Shown here: positions 37,866 to 46,523 of the stretch, in pieces
How positions within the stretch are numbered: position 1 is the stretch's first letter
How the letters are laid out: every line of letters begins with the position of its first letter
Assembly: GCA_003056245.1 (NCBI GenBank)
Contig: MVDH01000001.1
Coordinates: 62,001-126,000, forward strand
Length of the DNA stretch: 64,000 bases
Origin: Cellvibrio sp. 79
GTDB taxonomy: Bacteria > Pseudomonadota > Gammaproteobacteria > Pseudomonadales > Cellvibrionaceae
Direction: 5' to 3'
Notes under the pieces: model-generated
The model's input: the letters and a program-made list of their open reading frames with translations, nothing else
Told to the model about the DNA's origin: nothing
The model's database searches: none
Program-made: the position numbers and the translations under genes

Positions 37866-37881
37866 TGGCATCTTTTTTGTA
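37866..37881 (+). promoter_or_regulatory. Sigma-54-like promoter upstream of the PEP-CTERM gene
   Basis: TGGCATCTTTTTTGTA keeps the -24 GG exactly and the correct spacing, but has GT instead of GC at -12 and C at one purine position. The ATG lies 53 bp downstream. RpoN control of PEP-CTERM genes is known in floc-forming bacteria, so the site is plausible but unproven. Confidence 0.35.
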
Positions 37882-37933
37882 TATCTTTTTTCTATAAATA
37901 AACATTCAGCGGCTTAAAAACGGGAACTTTATT

Positions 37934-38680
37934 ATGAATGCAAAGAAATTATTCTTCTCTGCTTGTTCGGGTCTAATGCTGGCGCTTCCATTAAGTGCAC
38001 AGGCGGTCATCGTTGATGGTACATTTAAAGCAACGGTGATTGGTTCCGAGGCAACGGAAAACCTGTGGGGTGATATTTACGGTGATACGATATCGGGAAC
38101 ATTTTCTTACAAAACAGATACGTTTGACTCAAGCCTTGCCGACAACGAAAGCCACACCAGATATTTCAACGGTCGTAACAATTTTGTTTACCTGACTTTT
38201 AATATCGCCGGGCAAATTTTCGATATTTCCCGTGATTACGCCCAATCACTTGAGCTCGAGACGTCAACCGATGTAGTGGAACTGCGTGATGGCAATTTCG
38301 GAACACCGGGCAATAAACACGATTATTTTCACTTATTGGATATCGTTTATCTTGGTTCGGAAAACACGGGGTATGTGCACACCATGGGCGAAATCCATTT
38401 CTTCGATAACGTTGCGAATGTAATTAATGGCACAGGTCTTGAGCAAGAGTTCAAATGGGTGAGTACTGGTACCAACGACTCTGGCGGTTATGGTACGTTT
38501 CAGTACACCAGAGGCGTGAATGCGTCCTATGCGGCAGCTTATGTTTCTTTGGATATTACAGAAGTCACCGCATCAATACGCAGGGCGGTGCCAGAGCCTG
38601 CGCCTTTATTATTGCTAGGTACTACACTATTGGGATTTGCGGTGCGCTCACGTAAAAATTTCCTGAAATCGAATAAATAA
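37934..38680 (+). CDS. PEP-CTERM sorting-domain protein
   Basis: 248-aa exported protein with an N-terminal signal peptide (LMLALPLSAQA) and a C-terminal PEP-CTERM tail. The tail consists of the motif VPEPAP, a hydrophobic helix (LLLLGTTLLGF) and a basic end (RSRKNFLKSNK). Such tails are cut by exosortase (EpsH/XrtA type) for delivery to the cell surface or matrix. The body of about 190 residues is beta-rich and of unknown function (GTFSYKTDTFDSSLAD). No exosortase or exopolysaccharide gene is in the window. A terminator follows directly. Confidence 0.88.
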   Translation: MNAKKLFFSACSGLMLALPLSAQAVIVDGTFKATVIGSEATENLWGDIYGDTISGTFSYKTDTFDSSLADNESHTRYFNGRNNFVYLTFNIAGQIFDISRDYAQSLELETSTDVVELRDGNFGTPGNKHDYFHLLDIVYLGSENTGYVHTMGEIHFFDNVANVINGTGLEQEFKWVSTGTNDSGGYGTFQYTRGVNASYAAAYVSLDITEVTASIRRAVPEPAPLLLLGTTLLGFAVRSRKNFLKSNK

Positions 38681-38685
38681 AACTC

Positions 38686-38722
38686 TCTGCGCAGATAACG
38701 TTGTTCTCTGCGCAGAATTTTT
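38686..38722 (+). terminator. Terminator after the PEP-CTERM gene
   Basis: Two copies of the palindrome TCTGCGCAGA (38686-38695 and 38707-38716) can pair with each other or fold separately. ATTTTT follows. Confidence 0.75.
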
Positions 38723-38763
38723 AATAGATTATTTACCTCCAAAAAAATAATTTTTTTACAGGA

Positions 38764-39477
38764 TTAATCGATTGGCTTACCAAACTCTTCAATCACCTGG
38801 GTTAACGGAACATGACCGTGGAACGCCCCTGAACCTTCTGGTGTCTCCCCTCGTTCAATTGCAGTAGCAAATTGCACTGCCGGAGTTGTTTCAAGCGTAC
38901 GCCGTAATTTTTCAATTTTTGGCCACCTCGAAGAGTTTTCTACCTCGTGGAAATCAAGCCACCGCGCCACACCGATAAAAACAGCATCGGCAAGTGATGG
39001 TTTGTTACCAATAAGAAATTCAGTAGTCCCAATTTGCTCTTCAAGGCGATCGTGACGTTCGATCACGCTTTCGCGTCCATACTTGCGCAAAATTTCCAGC
39101 GTAAGTGGATCAGGTGATTCCATTTCAAGTGCTGTCCATAGAGGGCTAAATGCGCCGGTAAAGCCAGTGTTGAGGAATGCCATTATTTGATGCATTCGAT
39201 CAGCATCATAAGTTATTGGAGAAAAACTTATGCGGCGTTCTTTATCGCGTGCTTCTAACCATAATGCGATAGCCATAGTCTCGGTTAACAGCTGCCCCTC
39301 ATCTGTTATCAACGCTGGCGTTTCCAGTCGGCGGTTAATGCGTGCGTACGCATTATTTTTCATTTCAGATAACATGTCTACGCGGCATAACATATAAGGT
39401 TGACCTAACCATTCCAGTGCAGACACAAGGCCCATCGAACTACCCAGTGGATGGCCGTATACTAATATTGGTTTCAT
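38764..39477 (-). CDS. Glutathione S-transferase-like protein
   Basis: 237-aa GST-fold protein. The N-terminal thioredoxin-like domain (PILVYGHPLGSSMGLVSALEWLG) contains the substrate-binding ETPAL and LTETMAIALWLE segments. The C-terminal helical domain contains FLIGNKPSLADAVFIGVARW with the conserved N-capping Asp. The ATG at 39477 follows GGAG at close range; an upstream GTG at 39489 would fall in the ribosome site. It is divergent from an HxlR regulator gene with about 110 bp between, the usual arrangement of a regulator with its target. A role in detoxifying an electrophile is likely; the substrate is unknown. Confidence 0.88.
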   Translation of the reverse strand: MKPILVYGHPLGSSMGLVSALEWLGQPYMLCRVDMLSEMKNNAYARINRRLETPALITDEGQLLTETMAIALWLEARDKERRISFSPITYDADRMHQIMAFLNTGFTGAFSPLWTALEMESPDPLTLEILRKYGRESVIERHDRLEEQIGTTEFLIGNKPSLADAVFIGVARWLDFHEVENSSRWPKIEKLRRTLETTPAVQFATAIERGETPEGSGAFHGHVPLTQVIEEFGKPID

Positions 39478-39591
39478 TTTTTTCTCCACAATTAAGTAAA
39501 GGATGTTACATAGCGAAGCTTGACGTTACGCTGCTCACGGGCAGCTGTAAATTACGCACATTTTTGTAACCATGATATTTGGAAAAGTTGT

Positions 39592-39960
39592 ATGAAAAAT
39601 ACAGTCTCGTTTTGTCCGATTGAAGAAGCAATGCTGGTACTCAGTGGGCGTTGGCCCGCACTGCTACTTTATTATCTAAAAGATGGTGCCAAACGCTTTA
39701 GTGATTTGCAGCGCGACAACCCGAGCGTTTCGCACCGTATTCTCACATTGGAATTGCGAAAGCTTGAGCACGCGGGAATTGTGTTGCGCACGCCTTATGA
39801 GGGGTATCCGTTGCGTGTTGATTATTCCCTGACCCCATTCGGATTAAAATTGATTCCATTGATTGATGCGATAGGTGATTGGTGGGAAGAGGGAATGAAA
39901 TCGTTAGAGAAAGACATTAGCGATGGTGAGGGAGAGCTATCCAGGAAAAGTAGTTTGTGA
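39592..39960 (+). CDS. HxlR-family transcriptional regulator
   Basis: 122-aa winged-helix regulator of the HxlR family. The sequence contains the family's CPIEEAMLVLSGRWPALLLYYL start (with the conserved Cys and Trp), the recognition region RFSDLQRDNPSVSHRILTLELRKLE, and the wing VDYSLTPFGLKLIPLIDAIGDWW. The ATG at 39592 has GGAA about 9 nt upstream; the longer TTG frame from 39520 lacks support. Several HxlR members sense aldehydes or redox state through the conserved N-terminal cysteine. It probably controls the divergent GST gene. The spacer contains repeated GTTAC/GTAAC words that may be operator halves. Confidence 0.9.
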   Translation: MKNTVSFCPIEEAMLVLSGRWPALLLYYLKDGAKRFSDLQRDNPSVSHRILTLELRKLEHAGIVLRTPYEGYPLRVDYSLTPFGLKLIPLIDAIGDWWEEGMKSLEKDISDGEGELSRKSSL

Positions 39961-40026
39961 GACACTTTTGGCGCGGTGTTTGTCCCACAATTTAATTCAC
40001 GAACTACTTGGAAAAAGGATCTGTTT

Positions 40027-40338
40027 ATGATTTCAAAAGTAAAATTATCAACTGGATTATTATTGGTTGCATTAACTCAATCTCATGCCTATGCAGACAT
40101 CTCCGTGAACGGCTTGCCACTTAACGGTCTTCAGCTAAATGGCTTGGAACTTAATGGTCTACCACTGAATGGATTGAACATTAATGGTCTGCCACTCAAT
40201 GGATTGAACTATAACGGCGCCAGGCTAAATGGTCTGGACCTGAATGGTATGAAAACGCTTAATAACGTTGAAACAAGCGTGGAAAGCGTTACAGTAAATC
40301 CATTGGTTAGCCTGGCTGACGAATCCTTGGCTAAATAA
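40027..40338 (+). CDS. Exported NGLxL-repeat protein
   Basis: 103-aa protein with a signal peptide (cleavage likely after SHAYA, residue 23). It then has nine to ten five-residue repeats of the form N-G-L-x-L (residues 28-74: [25 protein letters not shown] and so on) and a polar tail of about 28 residues. The repeat differs from the classic A(D/N)LXX pentapeptide but has the same period and may form a small beta-helix or stacked sheet. AAGGAT lies 7 nt before the ATG. The next gene starts 4 nt after the stop, so the two are almost certainly an operon and a functional pair. Function unknown. Confidence 0.8.
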   Translation: MISKVKLSTGLLLVALTQSHAYADISVNGLPLNGLQLNGLELNGLPLNGLNINGLPLNGLNYNGARLNGLDLNGMKTLNNVETSVESVTVNPLVSLADESLAK

Positions 40339-40342
40339 TTTT

Positions 40343-41020
40343 ATGATGTTTATAATTTGTCGCCAGCTCTCAAAAGCTGGCGTTTTTTTTCTTGTTTTTA
40401 TTGCTTCAATCGCGGCTGCCACAGAGCATCCGTTGCGAAATGAATCACTGGCGCAAACCGAACAAGGGCGGCAATTGCTTAAATATCTGGTTAGTTGCGC
40501 ATTGCCGGAAACGGATGGTGTATTTGTTGTTGTCGACGGGAAAAGGTATGTCTTCCCCGGAAACCTGGGTTGGGTTCCTGACTGGATTGATCGTCCAATG
40601 ACTGTCGCAGAGAAGCGCAGAATGTCTGCATGTATCGCTGCACATACCAACTTTTTTGGAAAAACAGTGCGGATTTCAGTGCGTAGTGATAATCCGGCGG
40701 CACCGAAAGGTTTTCAAACAACGGCTGCTGAGCGCAAGAATTATTCTTTTTTTGAAGCCGGATTTTTTGGCAACCTTTTTGTATCAAATCCGGTAAGTTA
40801 TGTGTGTTTGGGGAATGATTTTGCAGAACGTGAAAAGCATTTGGAGAATTTGTATCGTGTTTGCTCTCTTGAGCATAAAAATGTAACAGGATTTAGTCGC
40901 TGTAACTTTAAAATTGTCGGGCTTTGTAAGGATAAGCCTTTTGTACAGGATGGCGTTGATTATTCCCGTGAAATTTTAAAGGTGTACTTGCCGGCTCCAT
41001 CACGAAGTAACGCAAAATAA
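40343..41020 (+). CDS. Exported Cys-containing protein paired with the NGL-repeat protein
   Basis: 225-aa protein with an N-terminal signal peptide (AGVFFLVFIASIAAA). The mature part has six cysteines, in SCALPE, SACIAAH, YVCLG, YRVCSL, SRCNF and GLCKD, probably forming disulfides. The central block RRMSACIAAHTNFFGKTVRISVRS followed by FFEAGFFGNLF recalls uncharacterised exported proteins of myxobacteria that also sit beside NGL-repeat proteins; this is from memory and unverified. Translation is coupled to the upstream gene (4-nt gap, no good ribosome site of its own). No enzymatic motif is recognised. Confidence 0.75.
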   Translation: MMFIICRQLSKAGVFFLVFIASIAAATEHPLRNESLAQTEQGRQLLKYLVSCALPETDGVFVVVDGKRYVFPGNLGWVPDWIDRPMTVAEKRRMSACIAAHTNFFGKTVRISVRSDNPAAPKGFQTTAAERKNYSFFEAGFFGNLFVSNPVSYVCLGNDFAEREKHLENLYRVCSLEHKNVTGFSRCNFKIVGLCKDKPFVQDGVDYSREILKVYLPAPSRSNAK

Positions 41021-41074
41021 CTTTTACTATCCAGATGGCGGATTCCGTTAGATATAAATAATTATTTTTTTTCT

Positions 41075-41599
41075 ATGAAAAAACTAGCAGAAATAATGCA
41101 ATCCGATCATCCGAGAATGAATTTGTTATTCACAGTTTCTGCCCTGGATTTGCCGGATTGCTATATTGCTGCTGGCTTTATACGCAATATGGTATGGGAT
41201 TATTTGCACGGTTTTTCATGCACACCCTTGAGCGATGTTGATGTTATCTACTTTTCCCAAGCAGTTGTAAATGAGCAGGTTATACTTGCGCGATTATCAA
41301 AAGCTCATCCGGACATTAATTGGCAGGTAAAAAATCAAGCTTATATGCATATCCGAAATGGCGACCAGCCTTATTTGAACAGCGTTCATGCGATGGAATA
41401 TTGGCCGGAAATTGAAACGGCAATCGGTGTTCGATTGAGTCGGCAGGGTGAATTGGTTTTCGTATCTCCATTTGATCTTTCTACTATATTTGACGGCTTT
41501 ATTACCCATAATAAAAAGCGAAGCCAATCGATATTCATAAAACGGATTGAGCAAAAGCAGTGGTTGAAAATTTGGCCAAAGCTAGAGGTTAAATTTTAA
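41075..41599 (+). CDS. Nucleotidyltransferase-fold family protein (NTP_transf_6)
   Basis: 174-aa protein of a bacterial nucleotidyltransferase-like family. The family start is visible (DCYIAAGFIRNMVWDYLHG) with LSDVDVIYF as the D-x-D metal site, and the later conserved QAYMHIRNGDQPYLNSVHAMEYWPEIETAIGVRL and FVSPFDLSTIFDG. Members are common and uncharacterised; they resemble tRNA CCA-adding and antibiotic nucleotidyltransferase cores but lack nucleic-acid-binding domains. No ribosome site is obvious. It is 55 bp after the preceding gene on the same strand. Confidence 0.85.
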   Translation: MKKLAEIMQSDHPRMNLLFTVSALDLPDCYIAAGFIRNMVWDYLHGFSCTPLSDVDVIYFSQAVVNEQVILARLSKAHPDINWQVKNQAYMHIRNGDQPYLNSVHAMEYWPEIETAIGVRLSRQGELVFVSPFDLSTIFDGFITHNKKRSQSIFIKRIEQKQWLKIWPKLEVKF

Positions 41600-41863
41600 A
41601 ATTTAGCTGCGGATTGATATATAGCAACGGAAACGGAAGGTGACGATAGATCTACTCCTTTGCATAAAATCAGGTATGTAATTTTTTCGAAAGTAATTAT
41701 GTGGCTAAATATAAATACAAAATGTACTTATCTTCCTGATGGCATTTAAGCTCCCAAAAGAATGACCCCTGAATAACGGGATGCGTTTGCATAAAACTTT
41801 ATCGCCAATCCTGATGTCGGAGTCAATGTACTTTGTCAATCGACTTCACTGAGGATTTTTATA

Positions 41864-43228
41864 ATGAGTAATGTCGAAGCTATCCGTTTAATTAGACACA
41901 TTGCCCTTGGAATCATGATGTCAATTGCAGCGATAGATGTAGTTGCGCAAAGCAGCAGTTCTTCATCATCATTCGCCGGTTATGGCATCAGTCCGGTATT
42001 GCCAAAGCCGGAGAAAAAAATTCTTCCAACAGTAAATGTTGCACCCGCTAAGGGCTGGCCAGAAAACGCCCGGCCAACCCCGACAGCAGGGACAAGCGTA
42101 AATATTTTTGCGAAGGATTTGCAGCATCCGCGGTGGTTATATTTGTTACCCAATGGTGACGTTCTTGTTGCTGAAACCAATGCACCGCCACGGCCGGAAG
42201 ATAACAAAGGCTTACGCGGCTGGTTTACGGGGTTGTTTATGAAGAAAGCCGGTTCAACAGGTGAAAGTGCCAATCGTATTACCTTGTTGCGTGATACGGA
42301 TAATGACGGCATTGCTGATTTTCGTTCGTCATTACTGGAAGGGTTGAACTCTCCTTTCGGCATTGCATTGGTGAGTGATGACGTGGCTGGCAGAAATGAT
42401 TTGTATGTCGCCAATACCGATGCGATTGTGCATTTTGAATATAATTCAGGTGATACGAAAATAAATACACCAGGAACCCGCTTGGTGGATTTGCCTGCGG
42501 GTCCGATTAATCATCATTGGACTAAAAATATTATTGCAAGTATTGATGGCAAAACGTTATACGCAACAGTGGGCTCCAATAGTAATGTTGGCGAAGCGGG
42601 GATGGCTGCGGAGGAAGACCGTGCAGCAATATTGGCAATTGATATTCGCACTGGCAAGCACGAAATTTTTGCTTCCGGATTGCGTAATCCCAATGGCCTT
42701 GCATGGCATCCGCACACTGGAGAACTATGGACCGTGGTAAATGAACGCGATGAATTAGGTAATGATCTGGTGCCTGACTATTTAACGTCGGTTAAACAGG
42801 GTGGATTTTACGGCTGGCCCTATAGTTATTTTGGGCAGCATGTTGATGAAAGAGTCAAACCACAACAACCGGAATTGGTGCGGCGTGCCATTGTGCCGGA
42901 TTATGCATTAGGTGCGCATACGGCATCATTGGGGTTAGCGTGGTCTGCAGGTAACAGTTTGCCGCCGCAGTTCGCGCAGGGAATGTTTATCGGCCAACAC
43001 GGTTCATGGAACCGTAAACCCCATAGTGGTTATAAAGTGATTTTTATTCCTTTCGAAAACGGTAAGCCTTCCGATGTGCCGCCTGTGGATGTTCTCAGTG
43101 GTTTTTTAAGTGAAGATGGCGATGCATATGGTCGCCCGGTTGGTGTCATTCTGGACAGCAAAGGCGCCTTGCTTGTTGCTGATGATGTTGGCAATGTTAT
43201 TTGGCGAGTAAGCTCCGTGTCACCTTGA
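41864..43228 (+). CDS. Exported PQQ-type sugar dehydrogenase (sorbosone dehydrogenase-like)
   Basis: 454-aa exported beta-propeller of the soluble glucose/sorbosone dehydrogenase family. There is an N-terminal signal segment, then a short Ser run (SSSSSSS). Propeller motifs include [80 protein letters not shown] and [15 protein letters not shown]. Such enzymes oxidise aldoses with PQQ and pass electrons to the respiratory chain. No PQQ synthesis genes are nearby. GAGGA lies 9 nt before the ATG. A second member, fused to a PEBP domain, lies at 47010. Confidence 0.88.
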   Translation: MSNVEAIRLIRHIALGIMMSIAAIDVVAQSSSSSSSFAGYGISPVLPKPEKKILPTVNVAPAKGWPENARPTPTAGTSVNIFAKDLQHPRWLYLLPNGDVLVAETNAPPRPEDNKGLRGWFTGLFMKKAGSTGESANRITLLRDTDNDGIADFRSSLLEGLNSPFGIALVSDDVAGRNDLYVANTDAIVHFEYNSGDTKINTPGTRLVDLPAGPINHHWTKNIIASIDGKTLYATVGSNSNVGEAGMAAEEDRAAILAIDIRTGKHEIFASGLRNPNGLAWHPHTGELWTVVNERDELGNDLVPDYLTSVKQGGFYGWPYSYFGQHVDERVKPQQPELVRRAIVPDYALGAHTASLGLAWSAGNSLPPQFAQGMFIGQHGSWNRKPHSGYKVIFIPFENGKPSDVPPVDVLSGFLSEDGDAYGRPVGVILDSKGALLVADDVGNVIWRVSSVSP

Positions 43229-43577
43229 TTGCTAATTATTTTTAATGGGTTTACTGAAACGAAATTTTTATACATTGAAAGCCGACAAAAGTCGGCTTTT
43301 ATTTTTATAAGGCTTTATTTCTATCGCATTGAAATTTTTTCAAAAACGTAGAGTTTAATATCGAAAAAATAAATTTATTTGCAGTAGTCGCCCCTAATGC
43401 CATATTAAATTTATAAATGTCGTATGCGGGTTATTTTTGATGAACTAACAGATTTCCATTTGGTCATGATTATGTGACTTAAAAATCGCGTATTAATCAG
43501 GCGTGTATGTTTGATTGTTTTTGAACTTTGAGCATCACAGCTTGAAACATAAACTGATAAATAGGAAAGGTGTTCTT
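43229..43577. other. Intergenic region
   Basis: About 350 bp with the terminator of the sugar dehydrogenase gene (43278-43306) and AT-rich sequence that should hold the promoter of the PRC-barrel gene. No gene or clear operator seen. Confidence 0.5.
43278..43306 (+). terminator. Rho-independent terminator
   Basis: AAAGCCGAC-AAAA-GTCGGCTTT with a T-rich tail, about 50 bp after the sugar dehydrogenase stop. Confidence 0.88.
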
Positions 43578-44009
43578 ATGAGCTATGAAACCCGTGATAC
43601 TTATGGCATTTATAAAACCAATCTTGTTCGCGATGATAGTGCAGGTCCCGGACCGCGCTTGATGGGCGCGGATACCTTGATTGGGAACGATGTTTACAAC
43701 CGCGCAGAAGAAGATCTTGGTGATATCAAGGAAATTATGCTTGATGTGGCTAGCGGTACTATTTCTTACGCTGTGTTGTCTTTTGGTTCATTCCTTGGCT
43801 TTGGCGAGAAATTATTTGCGGTGCCCTGGAGTGCATTGACGCTTGATACTATTAACAAGCGTTTCATTCTGGATATCGATAAACAGCGCCTGGAAAATGC
43901 GCCGGGTTTTGATAAGGATAATTGGCCTGATATGGCGGATGAGACTTGGGCGAGAAGCGTCCATAATTATTATGGAAGCCAATATCGGGATTTGAATATC
44001 AATAATTAA
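43578..44009 (+). CDS. PRC-barrel domain protein
   Basis: 143-aa cytoplasmic protein with a PRC-barrel domain (about residues 28-95). The visible core is ADTLIGNDVYNRAEEDLGDIKEIMLDVASGTISYAVLSFGSFLGFGEKLFAVPWSALTL. A C-terminal segment rich in Trp, Asp and Tyr follows. PRC-barrel proteins of this size are often stress-inducible in proteobacteria. The ATG at 43578 has AAAGG 7 nt upstream; the longer frame from 43515 lacks support. It is a single gene closed by a strong terminator. Confidence 0.88.
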   Translation: MSYETRDTYGIYKTNLVRDDSAGPGPRLMGADTLIGNDVYNRAEEDLGDIKEIMLDVASGTISYAVLSFGSFLGFGEKLFAVPWSALTLDTINKRFILDIDKQRLENAPGFDKDNWPDMADETWARSVHNYYGSQYRDLNINN

Positions 44010-44043
44010 CGATAAAATATAAGCAGGATGCATTACTTTCCGC

Positions 44044-44080
44044 AAAAAATAAAGATGGATGTTTCCATCTTTATTTTTTT
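44044..44080 (+). terminator. Rho-independent terminator
   Basis: A/T-rich 16-bp stem around TGTT (AAAGATGGA pairs with TCCATCTTT) ending in a run of eight T. It follows the PRC-barrel gene by 35 bp. Confidence 0.9.
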
Positions 44081-44151
44081 TGCAATTTACTTTCATGCCG
44101 AGTCTGCCTCATATTATTACTTTCCTGCCTATATAATTAAGCAAGCCTTTA

Positions 44152-44394
44152 TTAAAGCATGACCCCATCAGCATAAATAACTCTCCCGAAACTGGTGATT
44201 TCAGAGATTTGATCGAGCATTCTTTCTGCTGACATTTCGGCATCTTGTTCGCAGCCAAAATTGGGATCAATAACCCACAATATGTGGGCAAGACCATCTA
44301 CGTTTTTTCGCTGATAACCAATAATTCCCGCATACCCCAAACGGTATTTCATTGCATCGGTCCAGGCGATGTGGTGTTCAAATTCCTTAACCAT
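44152..44394 (-). CDS. Hypothetical 80-aa protein
   Basis: Small soluble protein beginning MVKEFEHHIAWTDAMKYRLG, with one cysteine and a mixed alpha/beta look (AHILWVIDPNFGCEQDAE, EITSFGRVIYADGVML). GAGGG lies 9 nt before the ATG. No family recognised. It lies on the minus strand between the PRC-barrel gene (convergent) and the BSP peptidase gene. The protein-like composition and the ribosome site support it. Confidence 0.5.
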   Translation of the reverse strand: MVKEFEHHIAWTDAMKYRLGYAGIIGYQRKNVDGLAHILWVIDPNFGCEQDAEMSAERMLDQISEITSFGRVIYADGVML

Positions 44395-44714
44395 AATATG
44401 CGGCCCTCATTAATATTGCATTCATTCTCAGGCTTTAGAGGGCTATATAAGCGACTGGTTCAGGTATTTTTTAGCGTGATAATTTTTCAAACCGAAAATT
44501 CGTTTATCGTCTTGTCTATTCCAAAACGGTTATTTTGCGCGTCGCTAATCAACCACCAACAGACAGATGTTCTAGTTTGAATAATGGAAGGGGCGGTGTT
44601 GTTTGTTGAATTAATTTTATTGTCGTTTGGTACGGTGCTGTATTGCCGTAGAAATTATTTGCATGAATTAAAAAAGCAGTTATGAGCCAGCAGCTCATAA
44701 CTGCATCATAAACA
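44395..44714. other. Intergenic region
   Basis: About 320 bp between two minus-strand genes. It contains the terminator of the BSP peptidase gene at its right end and must contain the promoter of the 80-aa gene. Nothing else stands out. Confidence 0.5.
44670..44704 (-). terminator. Terminator of the BSP peptidase gene
   Basis: GCAGTTATGAGC (44676-44687), loop CAGCA, GCTCATAACTGC (44693-44704): a perfect 12-bp stem followed by T6 on the minus strand, 10 bp after the stop codon. Confidence 0.92.
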
Positions 44715-46190
44715 TTATTGAATGAGTTCCACTTTGATTGAATGTACATTGTCATTCAATGCGCCTACATATGAAATGTCGGATGTATATTGCACACCGG
44801 CACCGGAAAGATCGCTGCTGGTATAGAGCGTTACGCGATAGCCTGCGGGTACAGTTATCGATGACACACCCGAGTTAGCACTGTTTGGATCAAACCAGGA
44901 ACCGGGCGCGCCGCGTACCGTTAAATCGGACGGGCGATATTCACCTACATCCAGCTTGAGTGCCAAACCACCAAAATTCGCGTGCTCATAAACAACAATT
45001 CCTTGCGTTGCAGGTAGTGGAGCTGGTTGTTCATTATAAAGTGCACCTTTTTCAACTGAATAGAAATACCATAGGTGGTCTACGTCATAACCTGTCCATT
45101 GCACCCAAATATTGTTGGTGTATTGTCCACTGCGAAGTAATTGATCCAATTGATCGACGCGAGAACTGCCTCCACCGGCATAATTAGCTTCAATCCATTG
45201 CAGGAAGCTCGCTGCCACGCCGTAACCATTCGAATAGTGTTGTCCATAGCGATATTGCTGCAATGACCAGCCAATGTTACTCAAACCATATTCGTTTCGT
45301 ACAAAATCGGCGATCCCTTCCGTTAACCAACCGGGAACATTTCCAAACGAATATCCCTGAATAATATGCATGCCTTCGTGCACCATAATATCGGTGTCGT
45401 GCGGGTTATTCAGCATCCATTGCCTTTGCACGGTGATGCGATCACCACCGGCGTAGGCGGGGGGATCAATATCGCGTATATCCAGATATACCGTTTGCGG
45501 TGCATTTTGATTAAAGCGTGCAAATAATTGCGGGTACACGGTGTGAAATGTGCACACCAAATTATTCAGGGTGTCATTGTTAAATGCACCTTCAACACTG
45601 ACGACCAGATTAATATTGCTTTGGCATCCACTCACTGGCTGACCGGAAAAACGTAAATTATCAACAATGACGGCGTTGCTGGTGGTGGGCACACTCAGCA
45701 CCAGTTTAATCACCAGATCAGAATAATTTTGCTTCAATGCTGTTTCGATATTGGCGGGAATAGGGATGGTTAGTTTGTGAAAGGTATTTGCGGATAAGTT
45801 CGACAGATTTGCAGAACCTACCCATGTGCTATAAAAACCGAGTGTTGGGCTTGAAACAGAAAGTTGAACTTGGCCCCAGGAAAATACTGCTGGAAGTTGA
45901 ACATCAATTTCAAACTCCTGCGAAACATTTGACAATGTGGATAATGGCGCAGAACTTAATTGCACATAGGAAAAATTGCCAATGGCTATAGCATTGTTTC
46001 CTTGTGAATGTACATTTGTACTCGCCACAGTTCCTGCATTAGCTGACCAATATTGAGTGGATTCAAAACCCAATATATCGGTTTGGGTTTGCGCTGTTAC
46101 AACGGGTGTCAGGCCAGTTGTGAGCACTAAACCCAATAATGATTTTAATAATCGATTTTTTGAAAATAACTTGCGAATGGGGTAAATCAT
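44715..46190 (-). CDS. Secreted basic-secretory-protein-type metallopeptidase with beta/gamma-crystallin domain
   Basis: 491-aa exported protein. It has a signal peptide (cleavage after VVTA, residue 33) and an N-terminal beta-sandwich (about 37-185) that looks like a carbohydrate-binding jelly roll. Next comes a BSP/plant-PBSP peptidase domain (about 190-390) with the zinc motif HEGMH (H271, E272, H275) and the following WLTEGIADFVR (E291). A C-terminal beta/gamma-crystallin-type domain (about 400-491) contains VYEHANFGGLALKLDVGEY and DNVHSIKVELIQ. The ATG at 46190 has GGAGAG 7 nt upstream, so it is preferred over the one at 46202. It probably degrades proteins in plant material outside the cell; the crystallin domain may bind calcium or stabilise it. 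Confidence 0.85.
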   Translation of the reverse strand: MIYPIRKLFSKNRLLKSLLGLVLTTGLTPVVTAQTQTDILGFESTQYWSANAGTVASTNVHSQGNNAIAIGNFSYVQLSSAPLSTLSNVSQEFEIDVQLPAVFSWGQVQLSVSSPTLGFYSTWVGSANLSNLSANTFHKLTIPIPANIETALKQNYSDLVIKLVLSVPTTSNAVIVDNLRFSGQPVSGCQSNINLVVSVEGAFNNDTLNNLVCTFHTVYPQLFARFNQNAPQTVYLDIRDIDPPAYAGGDRITVQRQWMLNNPHDTDIMVHEGMHIIQGYSFGNVPGWLTEGIADFVRNEYGLSNIGWSLQQYRYGQHYSNGYGVAASFLQWIEANYAGGGSSRVDQLDQLLRSGQYTNNIWVQWTGYDVDHLWYFYSVEKGALYNEQPAPLPATQGIVVYEHANFGGLALKLDVGEYRPSDLTVRGAPGSWFDPNSANSGVSSITVPAGYRVTLYTSSDLSGAGVQYTSDISYVGALNDNVHSIKVELIQ

Positions 46191-46523
46191 ACCGCTCTCC
46201 ATTGTTCACATATTAGTTACTAATAAGATATTAATTATGTGCCGTGCGCGGAGAAAACTCCGTTTAACGGGCGGGAGTGATAATCGGATAGCTGTGTGAC
46301 AAAGAGAAGATTAAAAATAAGGTAATAAAAAATTTTGTCGGCTTAATTTGTGTGTGATGTATTTATTTTGAACTGTTTTTTTTCAAGTGTTTTTTTGCGC
46401 AGATGAGAATCACAAAAATACAAAATTTTACAAAGGTCACATTAATAAAAATCGGCAGGATTATTTGTGATGGGGATACGCAACTAAGCGGTGTAAATCG
46501 AGGAAAGATTGGACTAAAAGACG
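46191..46523. other. AT-rich intergenic region
   Basis: About 330 bp between the BSP peptidase gene and the DksA-like gene, both on the minus strand. Should hold the peptidase promoter; no recognisable operator or gene. Confidence 0.5.

Larger units (their letters stand above)
36609..37933. other. 1.3-kb AT-rich intergenic region
   Basis: Low-GC sequence between the double-GH6 gene and the PEP-CTERM gene. The first 150 bp hold the promoter region of the GH6 gene. From 36740 to about 37340 nothing convincing is seen: the minus frame at 37046-37231 has no ribosome site. From 37349 to 37786 there are a possible small basic protein gene and a possible decayed membrane-protein gene. A sigma-54-like site lies at 37866-37881. 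Confidence 0.5.
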
